A stretch of 64,000 nt of DNA from Pseudoprimorskyibacter insulae (GCF_900302505.1 NZ_OMOJ01000002.1:248001-312000), one strand, 5' to 3'; shown: positions 1 to 9,250, counted from the stretch's first letter. Numbers and translations: made by a program. The notes: generated from the letters alone by a model not told the origin.

Positions 1-511
1 TCGAGTGGCCCATCTCGGCGACAATATCCTGAAGGTCCATGGCGATGATCGCTTCGTCTTCGATGACCAGAACCCGGCCAGAGATGCTATCACCCATTTC
101 GCGGCGTGCGATTTCAATCAGGTGGCCAGCTTCGTCTTCGTCGATAATCATGATATCGGACACATCCTTGATCGAGAATTCCTCAACCGTATGCAGAAGC
201 AGCGCTTCGCGGGTGTTGGGGGTCAGTTTGGACAAATGGCCCTGTGCGCGTTCCGCCATGCCGTGTTCTTCGACTTCAACCGGCGCGCCTGCGCTGCTCC
301 AGATCGTGTGGAAACACCGGAACAGGGCAACTTTGTTGGATAGTCCCATTTCAAAAACAGAGCGGTCGCTCAGTAGGGCCTCAAGCGTCGCAGCGGCGTA
401 AGAGTCGCCGGTCTTTTGGCTGCCCGTCAAAGCGCGGGCATACCGGCGAAGATAGGGAAGCAGGTCGGCAACGGCCAACGACAGGTAGGATTTCCCGGTA
501 TCTTGCGGCAT
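1..511 (-). CDS. phyR: Response regulator PhyR, anti-anti-sigma factor (partial, cut by left edge)
   Basis: The gene runs leftwards from an ATG at 511 and leaves the window after 170 codons. Residues 1 to about 143 resemble an ECF sigma factor without a functional DNA-binding role. From about residue 145 a receiver domain begins, with the hydrophobic strand GRVLVIEDE and acidic pocket residues E151, D152 and E153. The phosphoacceptor aspartate lies beyond the edge. In the known system, phosphorylated PhyR binds the anti-sigma factor NepR and frees EcfG. Its divergent arrangement with nepR-ecfG-kinase and the shared EcfG-type promoter region support the identification. Confidence 0.93.
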   Translation of the reverse strand, partial: MPQDTGKSYLSLAVADLLPYLRRYARALTGSQKTGDSYAAATLEALLSDRSVFEMGLSNKVALFRCFHTIWSSAGAPVEVEEHGMAERAQGHLSKLTPNTREALLLHTVEEFSIKDVSDIMIIDEDEAGHLIEIARREMGDSISGRVLVIEDEAIIAMDLQDIVAEMGHS

Positions 512-539
512 TTATTTGACCTCATCATCAATTTTTCTT

Positions 540-565
540 GGAACCAAACGCACCCGAGCGGCGTT
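540..565 (+). promoter_or_regulatory. EcfG-type promoter for nepR-ecfG
   Basis: GGAAC at 540-544 and CGTT at 562-565 are separated by 17 bases. This matches the EcfG consensus of GGAAC, 16 or 17 bases, then CGTT. Transcription would begin near 573, about 40 bases before the nepR ATG. It implies autoregulation of the sigma factor operon. Confidence 0.8.
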
Positions 566-571
566 GGTTCC
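547..571 (-). promoter_or_regulatory. EcfG-type promoter for phyR
   Basis: Read on the minus strand, GGAAC lies at 571-567 and CGTT at 550-547 with a 16-base spacer. It interleaves with the plus-strand promoter, so both directions share one nearly palindromic block. Transcription would begin about 30 bases upstream of the phyR ATG at 511. Confidence 0.78.
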
Positions 572-613
572 GGTGACAGGCAAAGAAATCGTAAAAAATT
601 GCGGGATGCTAGG

Positions 614-781
614 ATGGACAACTCAAACAGAAGGTCTCGGCTAGAGCGGCAGATCGACGAGAACCTACGCAAAGTGTATCATAATGAGGAAGAAGACGCG
701 CCTGTGCCGGACAGGTTTCTAGACCTACTTGCCCAATTGAAAGAGCAAGATATTGCCGGAGACACCGAGAATGACGCGTAA
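614..781 (+). CDS. nepR: Anti-sigma factor NepR
   Basis: A 55-residue acidic protein starting MDNSNRR. The central stretch around IDENLRKVYHNEEE, followed by PVPDRFLDLLAQLK, matches the two-helix core by which NepR-family proteins clamp their sigma factor. The reading frame is open upstream to 416, but the ATG at 614 lies just after the EcfG-type promoter and gives the family's usual size. The stop overlaps the ecfG start by 11 bases, so the two are probably translationally coupled. In the known pathway NepR holds EcfG inactive until phosphorylated PhyR displaces it. Confidence 0.88.
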   Translation: MDNSNRRSRLERQIDENLRKVYHNEEEDAPVPDRFLDLLAQLKEQDIAGDTENDA

Positions 782-1352
782 AGTGCCCGGTCCCGCAGAC
801 CCACGCGACGAAATTCTGGAACACCTGCAAGGCATGCGGGCCTTCGCCATGAGCCTTACGCGCAATTCGGCAGCGGCCGATGATCTGGTGCAGGACACGA
901 TCGTAAAGGCATGGAAGAATTTCGGCAGTTTCCAGCAAGGCACCAACATGCGGGCATGGCTGTTCACCATTCTGCGCAACACGTTCTATTCGGCCAAACG
1001 CAAAAGCAACCGCGAAGTCGAAGACGTGGATGGCGTGTTTGCTGCGACCTTGTCGGTAAAGCCCAGCCATGACGGGCGCTTGGCCATGAAGGATTTTGAA
1101 AAGGCATTTGCCTTGTTGCCTTTGGAACAGCGCGAGGCATTGATCCTGATCGGCGCGTCCGAGCTGACCTACGAAGAGGCGGCGGAAACATGCGGCGTGG
1201 CCATCGGAACAATCAAAAGCCGCGTGAACCGTGGCCGGGCCAAATTGGTCGAACTGCTGGACATGAGCAACGATGAGCCGATGGAATTGACAGACAATGC
1301 CACTGTTGCTGTCATCACGGCTGGCTTGTCGGTGCGAAAGAACATCGCTTGA
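771..1352 (+). CDS. ecfG: RNA polymerase ECF sigma factor EcfG (general stress response)
   Basis: A 193-residue group ECF15-like sigma factor. A region 2 domain (about residues 20-90, with DDLVQDTIVKAWKN and MRAWLFTILRN) is followed by a region 4 helix-turn-helix (about 120-170, LTYEEAAETCGVAIGTIKSRV). I chose the ATG at 771, which has GGAG at 757-760 ahead of it, over a TTG at 753. The gene overlaps nepR at its start and the kinase gene at its end. It should direct transcription from GGAAC...CGTT promoters, including the pair upstream of its own operon. Confidence 0.92.
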   Translation: MTRKVPGPADPRDEILEHLQGMRAFAMSLTRNSAAADDLVQDTIVKAWKNFGSFQQGTNMRAWLFTILRNTFYSAKRKSNREVEDVDGVFAATLSVKPSHDGRLAMKDFEKAFALLPLEQREALILIGASELTYEEAAETCGVAIGTIKSRVNRGRAKLVELLDMSNDEPMELTDNATVAVITAGLSVRKNIA

Positions 1353-3079
1353 TAAAAACGCTTCGTTACAAAAGCCGTACCTTAACCTTTCGGATCGGAG
1401 CCCTGCTTGCAGTGGCTCTGCTTCCGCTTGGGCTTTTGTCTGTAAACCAAAACATGCTGCTTTTGGATGAGGCGAACCGAAAGCTGGAAACCACCCTGCT
1501 TGCCCAAACCGCAGAAGCGGCTGGGGAGGAGTCTGCCCTGTTCCGCACGGCCCTTGGCGTGGTCGAGGCGGTGTCAGCCGTCTTGCCGCGCCTTGTTGAA
1601 ACCTCGGACGGCTGTGAGGCGTTTCTGGGCGAAATCCTGACCTTGTCGCCGGCGCTGACCTTTGTTGGGTACACAAATCGCGATGGGATTGTTGAGTGCG
1701 GCTCGGCGGGCAATGGCGTGGATGTGTCGTCGAACCCGTTTGTTATAAACATGGCCGCAGATCCAGCGCGCCGGGTCAGTGTGATCAAGGACGCGCCGAT
1801 TTCGAAGGTGCCCACGGTCGTTGTGGCGATTCCGGTTTTTCAGGGCGACACCTACGATGGGCTTGTGTCTGTCTCTATCCGGCATGGACATTTTTTCAAC
1901 CGTGACAACCTTTTGCCCAGCCAAATGGATGACGAAGGGTTCGACGTTCTGACCTTCAATTCCGAAGGTGAAATCCTGACAGGCAATGCGGATCTTGCGC
2001 ATTTGGTCGAAATTCTGCCGCAGGGAAAATCGCTGGAATACCTGACCAAGTTTGGCCGCATGGCCTTTACCGAAACGACGGTGGATGGTGAGGCGCGCAT
2101 CTATGCGGCGGTGCCGATCATCGACGGGACGGTTTATGCGCTTGGCACCCGCGCCAAAGAGGACGCGTTTGCGTGGTTCGGCGTTGGCGGGATCGTCAAT
2201 TCGTTGCTGTTTCCGGTGGCAATGTGGCTATGCAGCCTTGGCGTCGCGTTCTTTGCCGTGCAGCGCATGGTGATCCGTCCCATGCGGAACTTGCGGGCCC
2301 GAATGCTGATGTTCACGCGAAACAGGTCCATTCTGGAGCCGCAAGATTTGCCGATGCGGCCCGTCGAACTGGTTGAGATGGACGAAACATGGGAACGGAT
2401 CGCCACCAGCGTTCTGCGTGATGAGGCCGAGCTTCATAACGTGATCCATGAAAAGACCGTGTTGCTGAAGGAAGTGCACCACAGGGTTAAGAACAACCTT
2501 CAACTGATCGCGTCGATCCTGAACATGAAGATGCGCAAGGCCGATTCCGATGAATCGCGGTCAGCCCTGACAGACATCCAAAACCGGGTTATGAGCATCG
2601 CGCGGGTGCATCAGAAGCTTTACGAAACCTCGACCGAAGAACGCGTTCGCGTCGATGAATTGCTACAATCCATCGTGTCGCAATTCATGGAAACCGCGGG
2701 GCGCGACCAGAACGATGTTCGCATCGAACATGATCTTGATCCGATTGTGCTATACCCCGATCAAGCCGTCCCGATGAGCCTTGCCGCCTCAGAGCTTTTG
2801 TCCAACGCTTTGAAGTACTTGCGCCCTGATCCCGTGCACGGGCTTTGGATCAAGGTGTCGCTGAAACGCATGCAGGGGGCGGGGGCCGAATTGACGATTT
2901 CCAACAGTTTGGGCGGAGCGCAGCAGGCGCGGCCAGAACCGGGAAGCGGGCTTGGGCGGAAACTGATCGCGGCTTTTGCCCAGCAAATGGAAGGGCATCT
3001 GGAAGAAGTGTTCGAACCCGGCGCATGCCGCGTCTCGATCACGTTTCAAATCTCGGGGTTTCACGACGAAGAGGCCTGA
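1349..3079 (+). CDS. Membrane sensor histidine kinase of the HisKA_2/HWE group, probable PhyR kinase
   Basis: A 576-residue protein with transmembrane helices near residues 16-34 and 280-308 flanking a periplasmic sensor region. A HAMP-like linker follows, then a HisKA_2 phosphorylation box (VHHRVKNNLQ, about residue 375) and a HATPase domain with the N-box SELLSNALKY. Such kinases commonly phosphorylate PhyR, and the position directly after ecfG supports that role here (inference). The only start consistent with the reading frame is a TTG at 1349 that overlaps the ecfG stop as TTGA, which suggests translational coupling. The input signal is unknown. Confidence 0.87.
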   Translation: MIKTLRYKSRTLTFRIGALLAVALLPLGLLSVNQNMLLLDEANRKLETTLLAQTAEAAGEESALFRTALGVVEAVSAVLPRLVETSDGCEAFLGEILTLSPALTFVGYTNRDGIVECGSAGNGVDVSSNPFVINMAADPARRVSVIKDAPISKVPTVVVAIPVFQGDTYDGLVSVSIRHGHFFNRDNLLPSQMDDEGFDVLTFNSEGEILTGNADLAHLVEILPQGKSLEYLTKFGRMAFTETTVDGEARIYAAVPIIDGTVYALGTRAKEDAFAWFGVGGIVNSLLFPVAMWLCSLGVAFFAVQRMVIRPMRNLRARMLMFTRNRSILEPQDLPMRPVELVEMDETWERIATSVLRDEAELHNVIHEKTVLLKEVHHRVKNNLQLIASILNMKMRKADSDESRSALTDIQNRVMSIARVHQKLYETSTEERVRVDELLQSIVSQFMETAGRDQNDVRIEHDLDPIVLYPDQAVPMSLAASELLSNALKYLRPDPVHGLWIKVSLKRMQGAGAELTISNSLGGAQQARPEPGSGLGRKLIAAFAQQMEGHLEEVFEPGACRVSITFQISGFHDEEA

Positions 3080-3102
3080 GGCGTTGCGGAGGCCCAAAGT
3101 GT

Positions 3103-3129
3103 AAGGGCGCACCGATGTGGCGCGCCCTT
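3103..3129. terminator. Bidirectional hairpin terminator
   Basis: AAGGGCGC at 3103-3110 pairs with GCGCCCTT at 3122-3129, followed by a short T-rich stretch. It lies between the converging kinase and ligC genes and could serve both. Confidence 0.6.
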
Positions 3130-3135
3130 GTTTGC

Positions 3136-4080
3136 TCAGTTGAAGCTCTGCTCGATCTTGTCGAGGGTCTTCATCGCAGCCAGCACGTCATGCACCGACC
3201 CGTTGGGTTCGCGGCCTTCTTTGATCGCGGCGATGAATTCGCGGTCGATCAGTTCGATCCCGTTGTTCGAAACCGCCACGTCCGACAGGTCGATCGGGTT
3301 TTCGCGGCCGTCGAATAGATCGTCATAACGGGCGATGTAGGTGCCGTTGTCGCAGATGTAGCGGAAGAAGGTGCCCAGCGGGCCATCGTTGTTGAACGAC
3401 AGCGACAGGGTGCAGATCGCGCCAGAGGGGGTTTTCATGCCGATGGACATGTCCATGGCGATGCCCAGTTCGGGATGGTGCGGACCTTCAAGGCCAAACG
3501 CCTGCGATACGGTTTCGCCGGTCTGGTACTGGAACAGGTCAACGGTGTGGCAGGCGTGGTGCCACAACAAGTGATCCGTCCACGACCGCGGCTCGCCCTT
3601 GGCGTTCATGTTCGAACGGCGGAAGAAGTAGGTCTGAACGTCCATCTGCTGAACCTTCAACTCGCCCGCGTCGATCTTGTTCTTGATCCACTGGTGCGAC
3701 GGGTTGAAACGGCGCACTTGGCCAGCCATGGCCAGAACGCCGGTTTCTTTCTGCGCGGCGCAGATCGCTTCGGAATCTTCCAGCGAATCTGCCATCGGGA
3801 TTTCGATCAGCACCGGCTTGCCCGCCTTCATGCAGGCAATGGCCTGCTCGGCGTGCAGCTGGGTCGGGGTTGCCAGAATGACCGCGTCCACGTCATCGCG
3901 GGCAAGGCATTCATCCAGCGAGGTGGCGGCATGGCCGATGCCGCGTTCTGCGGCAAGGGCGTCGATCTTGGATTGGGTCGGACCCATCACCGAAGTGACG
4001 GTCACGCCCTCAATGGCTGCCAGGGCATCAAGGTGTTTGATGCCGAACGCGCCATAGGCGCCTGCAACACAAATGCGCAT
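3136..4080 (-). CDS. ligC: 4-carboxy-2-hydroxymuconate-6-semialdehyde dehydrogenase
   Basis: A 314-residue Gfo/Idh/MocA-type oxidoreductase with an N-terminal nucleotide-binding strand (MRICVAGAYGAFGIKHLDAL). In the protocatechuate 4,5-cleavage pathway this enzyme oxidises the hemiacetal form of the ring-cleavage product to 2-pyrone-4,6-dicarboxylate with NAD(P)+. It is the last gene of a minus-strand operon after ligA and ligB, 12 bases after ligB. The family is broad, so the specific assignment rests on the operon. Confidence 0.88.
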   Translation of the reverse strand: MRICVAGAYGAFGIKHLDALAAIEGVTVTSVMGPTQSKIDALAAERGIGHAATSLDECLARDDVDAVILATPTQLHAEQAIACMKAGKPVLIEIPMADSLEDSEAICAAQKETGVLAMAGQVRRFNPSHQWIKNKIDAGELKVQQMDVQTYFFRRSNMNAKGEPRSWTDHLLWHHACHTVDLFQYQTGETVSQAFGLEGPHHPELGIAMDMSIGMKTPSGAICTLSLSFNNDGPLGTFFRYICDNGTYIARYDDLFDGRENPIDLSDVAVSNNGIELIDREFIAAIKEGREPNGSVHDVLAAMKTLDKIEQSFN

Positions 4081-4092
4081 TAAGAGATCCTC

Positions 4093-5351
<1,259 letters not shown>

Positions 5352-5375
5352 TTGGTTGCTCCTGTTCGCAGGTCT

Positions 5376-6266
5376 TTAGTCCAGTTGTCCCAGTGCCTTC
5401 AGTATGGCGTCGGCGCGGGCGTGGTGGTTGTTGTCGCCGGGCGGCAGGCCCAGCATTCCGATTTGGTGCTGCCAGTCCACGATGGCGCGGCTCATGCGTG
5501 GATCAAAGCCCAGGTCTTCGACGGTGCGGGCCACTTCGCGCATTTCGGCGGCGCGGCGCTTGCCGTGGGTGGTGACACGTTCCATCATATAGGCGGCCTT
5601 GGCGGGCCAGTCGAAACCGGGATAGGTCGCGTCAAGCGAGGCCAGGACATCGTCTTCGACCCCGGCCTTGCGCGCGGCCAAAACCGATTCCAGCACCAGC
5701 GCCTCTAGCCCCTTCATGATAACAGATCGCAGCATTTTGCGCGTCGATGCCGTGCCGATCTGATCGTCGGCGATGGTTGTGACCATGCCAAGTGCGGTCA
5801 GCGTTTCGGCGGCAACATCCGCATGCGGGCCGGACAGCAGAAACGGCGTCTTGTGCAGCGCAGGGTGCACCGGGGCCATGACGGCCGCATCGACGTAGCG
5901 CCCGCCCGCGGCTTCGATCACCGTGGCCGAGCGACGTTTCGCGCCGGGCGCACAGGAATTGCAATCCAGAAACAGCCCGCCGTTCAGCACTGATGCGGCG
6001 GCGGCTTGGGCGGCCAGTTCGGCCTGATCCGCCGTCACGGTGCAAAAGACGATCTGGGCGCTCGCGGCCTCGGCAGCGCAGGTCAATGCCTGCACATCGT
6101 GACCGGCATAATCCGCCAGTTTTGCGGCCTTGGTGGCATCATCATCGGTCTTGATGTCGTAGGCCCCGACGGTCAGGCCCGCATTCTCCTCGCGCAGCCC
6201 GGACAGGAATGCCTGCCCAGCTTCGCCGAAGCCAATAAAGCCGATATCGAGCGCGTTACGTGACAG
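5376..6266 (-). CDS. NAD(P)-dependent dehydrogenase, 6PGDH-like with DUF1932 C-terminal domain
   Basis: A protein of about 296 residues. The N-terminal Rossmann fold carries IGFIGFGEAGQAF and the C-terminal half matches the DUF1932 type found in beta-hydroxyacid dehydrogenase relatives. Start choice is unusual: AGGAGG at 6279-6274 sits 7 bases before CTG at 6266, and no ATG, GTG or TTG is nearby. An in-frame TTG at 6323 has no ribosome site and lies close to a LysR-type operator. The gene heads the ligABC operon, but no step of the standard pathway needs it. Its substrate is unknown. Confidence 0.8.
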   Translation of the reverse strand: MSRNALDIGFIGFGEAGQAFLSGLREENAGLTVGAYDIKTDDDATKAAKLADYAGHDVQALTCAAEAASAQIVFCTVTADQAELAAQAAAASVLNGGLFLDCNSCAPGAKRRSATVIEAAGGRYVDAAVMAPVHPALHKTPFLLSGPHADVAAETLTALGMVTTIADDQIGTASTRKMLRSVIMKGLEALVLESVLAARKAGVEDDVLASLDATYPGFDWPAKAAYMMERVTTHGKRRAAEMREVARTVEDLGFDPRMSRAIVDWQHQIGMLGLPPGDNNHHARADAILKALGQLD

Positions 6267-6337
6267 GGGCCTGCCTCCTTGGTGATTGCAAATACCTAAG
6301 GGCTGGGGGGGCGAAAGACCCAATTCAAACGGTCGGC

Positions 6338-6360
6338 CTAGTATTGGATTATTCTATACC
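6338..6360 (-). promoter_or_regulatory. Candidate LysR operator for the dehydrogenase-ligABC operon
   Basis: On the minus strand the block reads GGTATAG, 12 bases, CTAG. The same arrangement occurs at 7616-7638 before galB. It overlaps the stop codon of the LysR gene and lies 72 bases upstream of the proposed CTG start. Regulation by the adjacent LysR protein is inference. Confidence 0.6.
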
Positions 6361-7598
6361 GCTGCATTTGGCACATCCTCGACCCGCTGACTGGCCAGTG
6401 CGACCCGGCGAAGTTTTTCAATGAAATCCTTCTGTGTCGCGGTGGGGCGCCAATTGCTCCGGTAGGTCAGACCAATTGCGCGGGCGTTGCCTTCTAGGCG
6501 GATGGGCAGGGGTAGGATTTTGCCCAAACCCTCTTCGACGCTGATCTGGTGACGTGAGATGATGGTGATGTAATCCCCAAGCGCCAGCGTGCCGCGCAGA
6601 AACACCAGCGAGGATGAGACAACCCGCACCGGCGTGACCGCGCGTTCGTGGATGCGCAGTGTTTCGTACAGGTATTGCCCAGCCGGTGTTTCGCGGGGCG
6701 GCGCGACCCAAGGATAGTTTAGCGTGTCGTCCAGCGTGACCTCAGCCTTGCGGAACAGCGGGTGTTGGGGGCGGGCGACGATTGCCAGATCGTCGTGAAA
6801 TAGGGTTTCCTGCACCACATCTTCGGCGGGGCAGGGGCTGCGCATCGCGCCAATCAGCAGGTCCAGATCGCCTTCGCGCAGACTGCGCAGCAGCTGCGGG
6901 TAACGGCCATCGACGACCCGAACCTGTGCGCCTTCGGTCGATTGCACAAAGTCATGAACCGCGCGCGGCACGATGGACGTCCGGGCCAAAGGCATGCTGC
7001 CAAGGTTGATGGTGCCGCGATCTTGGCCAAGTTCGGTGCCGATTTCCTCAATGCCTTGGCGAATTTCCGAATGCGCCAGCTTGGCCCCCAGCACCAGCGC
7101 TTGCGCGGATGCGGTCAGTTCAACACCGACAGCGGTGGCGGTGAATAGGGGCACGGCGGCCAGCGCCTCAAGATTGCGGGCGGCGCGGTGGACGGTGGGT
7201 TGCGACAGGCCAAGCTGCATGGCGGCGACCGTAAAGCTGCCGGTGTTGGCGATTGCGATCAGGGCGCGAAGCTGCGCCGCCGTCATTTGTGTGTCGAAGG
7301 GATGGGCGCGTTTCCGGGCCTCGCCGGTGGCGGCCCGCTGCGCGCCGCGTGCGCCAAAGCGCAGATGTTGCAAGGCGGCTTCAACCCGCCGGACGAACAT
7401 TGCGCCGCAGGGCGTCGGCACCAGATCGCGGGTGCGCCGGACCAATAGCTGCGCGCCGACCTCGGCCTCTAGGCCCGCAATGGCCTGCGAGGCGGCAGGC
7501 TGCGACAGGTGGCATTCCTGCGCGGCCAGCGAAATTGAGCCTGTCTGAACGGCCACCAGAAAGACGCGCATATGGCGGATGTTCGGGATGCGCAGCAT
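6354..7598 (-). CDS. LysR-family regulator with two N-terminal winged-helix domains
   Basis: A 414-residue protein, about 100 residues longer than a normal LysR regulator. The extra length is a second DNA-binding domain. The first winged helix spans about 8-66 (SLAAQECHLSQPAASQAIAG) and the second about 108-165 (TVAAMQLGLSQPTVHRAARN). A LysR effector-binding domain follows from about residue 190. It lies between the dehydrogenase-ligABC operon and the divergent galB operon. Matching inverted repeats before both suggest it controls both arms, with a pathway intermediate as a likely effector (inference). Confidence 0.88.
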   Translation of the reverse strand: MLRIPNIRHMRVFLVAVQTGSISLAAQECHLSQPAASQAIAGLEAEVGAQLLVRRTRDLVPTPCGAMFVRRVEAALQHLRFGARGAQRAATGEARKRAHPFDTQMTAAQLRALIAIANTGSFTVAAMQLGLSQPTVHRAARNLEALAAVPLFTATAVGVELTASAQALVLGAKLAHSEIRQGIEEIGTELGQDRGTINLGSMPLARTSIVPRAVHDFVQSTEGAQVRVVDGRYPQLLRSLREGDLDLLIGAMRSPCPAEDVVQETLFHDDLAIVARPQHPLFRKAEVTLDDTLNYPWVAPPRETPAGQYLYETLRIHERAVTPVRVVSSSLVFLRGTLALGDYITIISRHQISVEEGLGKILPLPIRLEGNARAIGLTYRSNWRPTATQKDFIEKLRRVALASQRVEDVPNAAV

Positions 7599-7615
7599 GA
7601 GGACTCCGGGTAGGT

Positions 7616-7638
7616 GGTATAGCCAAAAATTATGCTAG
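7616..7638 (+). promoter_or_regulatory. Candidate LysR operator in the lysR-galB intergenic region
   Basis: GGTATAG at 7616-7622, 12 bases, then CTAG at 7635-7638. The inner form TAGC-N10-GCTA is a symmetric LysR-type box. It lies about 100 bases before the galB ATG and just upstream of the lysR ATG at 7598, so it could serve both activation of galB and autorepression. Confidence 0.65.
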
Positions 7639-7735
7639 AACCCTCATTCGAAATAGGCAAGCGCAGCCTCTTGCGCCATGTTCCCCGCGAACCTCAAAGG
7701 GCCGTTCGGCCCGTTCCAAGACATAAGTGGACCCC

Positions 7736-8473
7736 ATGAGCGACAAGAAAACCGCCCTCGTCATCAGTGCCCATTCCGCCGACTTCGTCTGGCGTGCCGG
7801 TGGTGCCATCGCCCTGCATCAGGCCAAGGGCTACGAAGTGACCGTTGTCTGCCTGTCCTACGGTGAGCGCGGCGAAAGCGCGAAACTGTGGAAGCAGGAA
7901 GGCATGACGCTGGACAAGGTGAAAACCGCACGCCGCGTCGAGGCTGAAAATGCTGCCGCCGCGCTGGGTGTGAACGACATCCGCTTCCTTGACCGTGGCG
8001 ACTATCCGCTGGATCTGGGTCGCGAAACGCTGGACCAGATGGTTGATATCATCCGCGAAGTGCAGCCCAAGTTCATGTTCTCGCACTCGAAGTGGGATCC
8101 CTATAACACCGACCACATGCGCACCACCGACTTCGCGCTGGAGGCCCGCATGGTCGCGCAGGCATGGGGCCACAACCCCGGCCAGAAAGTTCTGGGCGCA
8201 CCGCAGCTGTATCTGTTCGAGCCGCACCAGACCGAGCAGATGGAATGGAAGCCGTCGGTCTTCCTCGACATCACCCCGGTTTGGGACAAGAAATGGGCCG
8301 CGATCCAGTGCATGCAGGGCCAAGAGCACCTGTGGCGCTTCTACAAGAACGTCGCTGAGAACCGTGGCAACCACTTCCGCCGCAACTCGGGCGGGCAGTC
8401 GGGCGGCCGTGACAGCCGTTACGCCGAAGGCTTCCAGACCATCTTCCCGCGTACCGTGGACGAACTGGAATGA
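7736..8473 (+). CDS. galB: 4-oxalomesaconate hydratase, PIG-L/LmbE-like
   Basis: A 245-residue member of the PIG-L deacetylase fold. The usual AHPDDE metal motif is replaced by [13 protein letters not shown], as I recall for GalB of Pseudomonas putida, which hydrates 4-oxalomesaconate to 4-carboxy-4-hydroxy-2-oxoadipate. The metal-site histidine region WDPYNTDH is also present. I chose the ATG at 7736; a GTG at 7727 is possible. It is the first gene of a plus-strand operon and its stop overlaps the ligK start as ATGA. Confidence 0.9.
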   Translation: MSDKKTALVISAHSADFVWRAGGAIALHQAKGYEVTVVCLSYGERGESAKLWKQEGMTLDKVKTARRVEAENAAAALGVNDIRFLDRGDYPLDLGRETLDQMVDIIREVQPKFMFSHSKWDPYNTDHMRTTDFALEARMVAQAWGHNPGQKVLGAPQLYLFEPHQTEQMEWKPSVFLDITPVWDKKWAAIQCMQGQEHLWRFYKNVAENRGNHFRRNSGGQSGGRDSRYAEGFQTIFPRTVDELE

Positions 8474-9162
8474 GCAGTTTGATCGGAAAAGCGGGCGTGG
8501 TCGTTCAAAACATCGAACGCGCCGACCCCGCCGTTGTCGAAGCCTTGGGCAAATGCGGTGTGGCCACTGTGCACGAAGCGCAGGGCCGCAAGGGCCTGCT
8601 GGCCAGCTACATGCGCCCGATCTATCGCGGCACGCGTCTGGCGGCTTCGGCTGTGACCATCTCAGCGCCGCCGAATGACAACTGGATGGTGCATGTCAGC
8701 ATCGAACAGTGTCAGGCGGGCGATATCCTTGTTCTGGCGCCGACCTCGCCTTGTGAGGATGGCTATTTCGGCGACTTGCTGGCGACATCCGCGCAATCGC
8801 GCGGTGTGAAGGGCTTGATCATCGACGCAGGTGTGCGCGACGTGATGGATCTGACCGAGATGAATTTCCCGGTGTGGTCCAAGGCGATCTATGCCCAAGG
8901 CACGGTGAAAGAGACGCTGGGATCGGTCAACGTACCGATCGTTTGCGCCAATGAGCTGATCAATGCAGGCGATATCATCGTTGCCGATGATGACGGTGTC
9001 TGTGTTGTGCGCCGCGAAGAGGCGGAAGATGTCTTGGCCAAAGCGCAGAAGCGTGAAGCCAATGAAGAGGACAAGCGCGTTCGGATGGCGAAGGGTGAAT
9101 TGGGCCTTGATATCTACAACATGCGTGGGCGTCTGGCCGAGAAAGGCCTGAAGTACATCTGA
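8470..9162 (+). CDS. ligK: 4-carboxy-4-hydroxy-2-oxoadipate aldolase (RraA-like)
   Basis: A 230-residue class II aldolase of the HMG/CHA family on the RraA fold. The signature [15 protein letters not shown] followed by IIDAGVRD contains the Arg-Asp pair used for substrate and metal binding. It cleaves 4-carboxy-4-hydroxy-2-oxoadipate to pyruvate and oxaloacetate, the last step of the pathway. It overlaps galB by four bases. The equivalent gene in pseudomonads is called galC. Confidence 0.9.
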   Translation: MSSLIGKAGVVVQNIERADPAVVEALGKCGVATVHEAQGRKGLLASYMRPIYRGTRLAASAVTISAPPNDNWMVHVSIEQCQAGDILVLAPTSPCEDGYFGDLLATSAQSRGVKGLIIDAGVRDVMDLTEMNFPVWSKAIYAQGTVKETLGSVNVPIVCANELINAGDIIVADDDGVCVVRREEAEDVLAKAQKREANEEDKRVRMAKGELGLDIYNMRGRLAEKGLKYI

Positions 9163-9168
9163 TTGGGT

Positions 9169-9190
9169 TCGGATCGCTGGCGCGATCCGA
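9169..9190. repeat. Intergenic stem-loop after ligK
   Basis: TCGGATCGC at 9169-9177 pairs perfectly with GCGATCCGA at 9182-9190 across a 4-base loop. There is no T-run, so it is probably an RNA-stabilising or attenuating element inside the operon and not a full terminator. Confidence 0.55.
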
Positions 9191-9194
9191 CCGG

Positions 9195-9250
9195 GTGGGG
9201 GGCTTTGCCCCCCACACCCCCCAGAGGTATTTGGGGGAAAGATGAAAAGG
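9195..9250 (+). repeat. GC hairpin plus GTATTT leader element upstream of galD (copy D)
   Basis: GTGGGGGGC at 9195-9203 pairs with GCCCCCCAC at 9207-9215. It is followed by GTATTT at 9227 and a purine-rich GAAAGATGAA stretch ending at the galD ribosome site. The GTATTT plus purine-rich layout recurs at 38815, 42282 (minus), 45674 (minus) and 57663. Confidence 0.6.

Noticed and set aside
753-770. TTG start extending EcfG by six residues
   Set aside because: The ATG at 771 has a well-placed GGAG and matches family length; the extension adds nothing conserved.
609-1676. Long open frame (355 codons) on the minus strand opposite ecfG
   Set aside because: It is antisense to the recognisable nepR, ecfG and kinase genes, has low-complexity Arg/Pro-rich sequence and no ribosome site.
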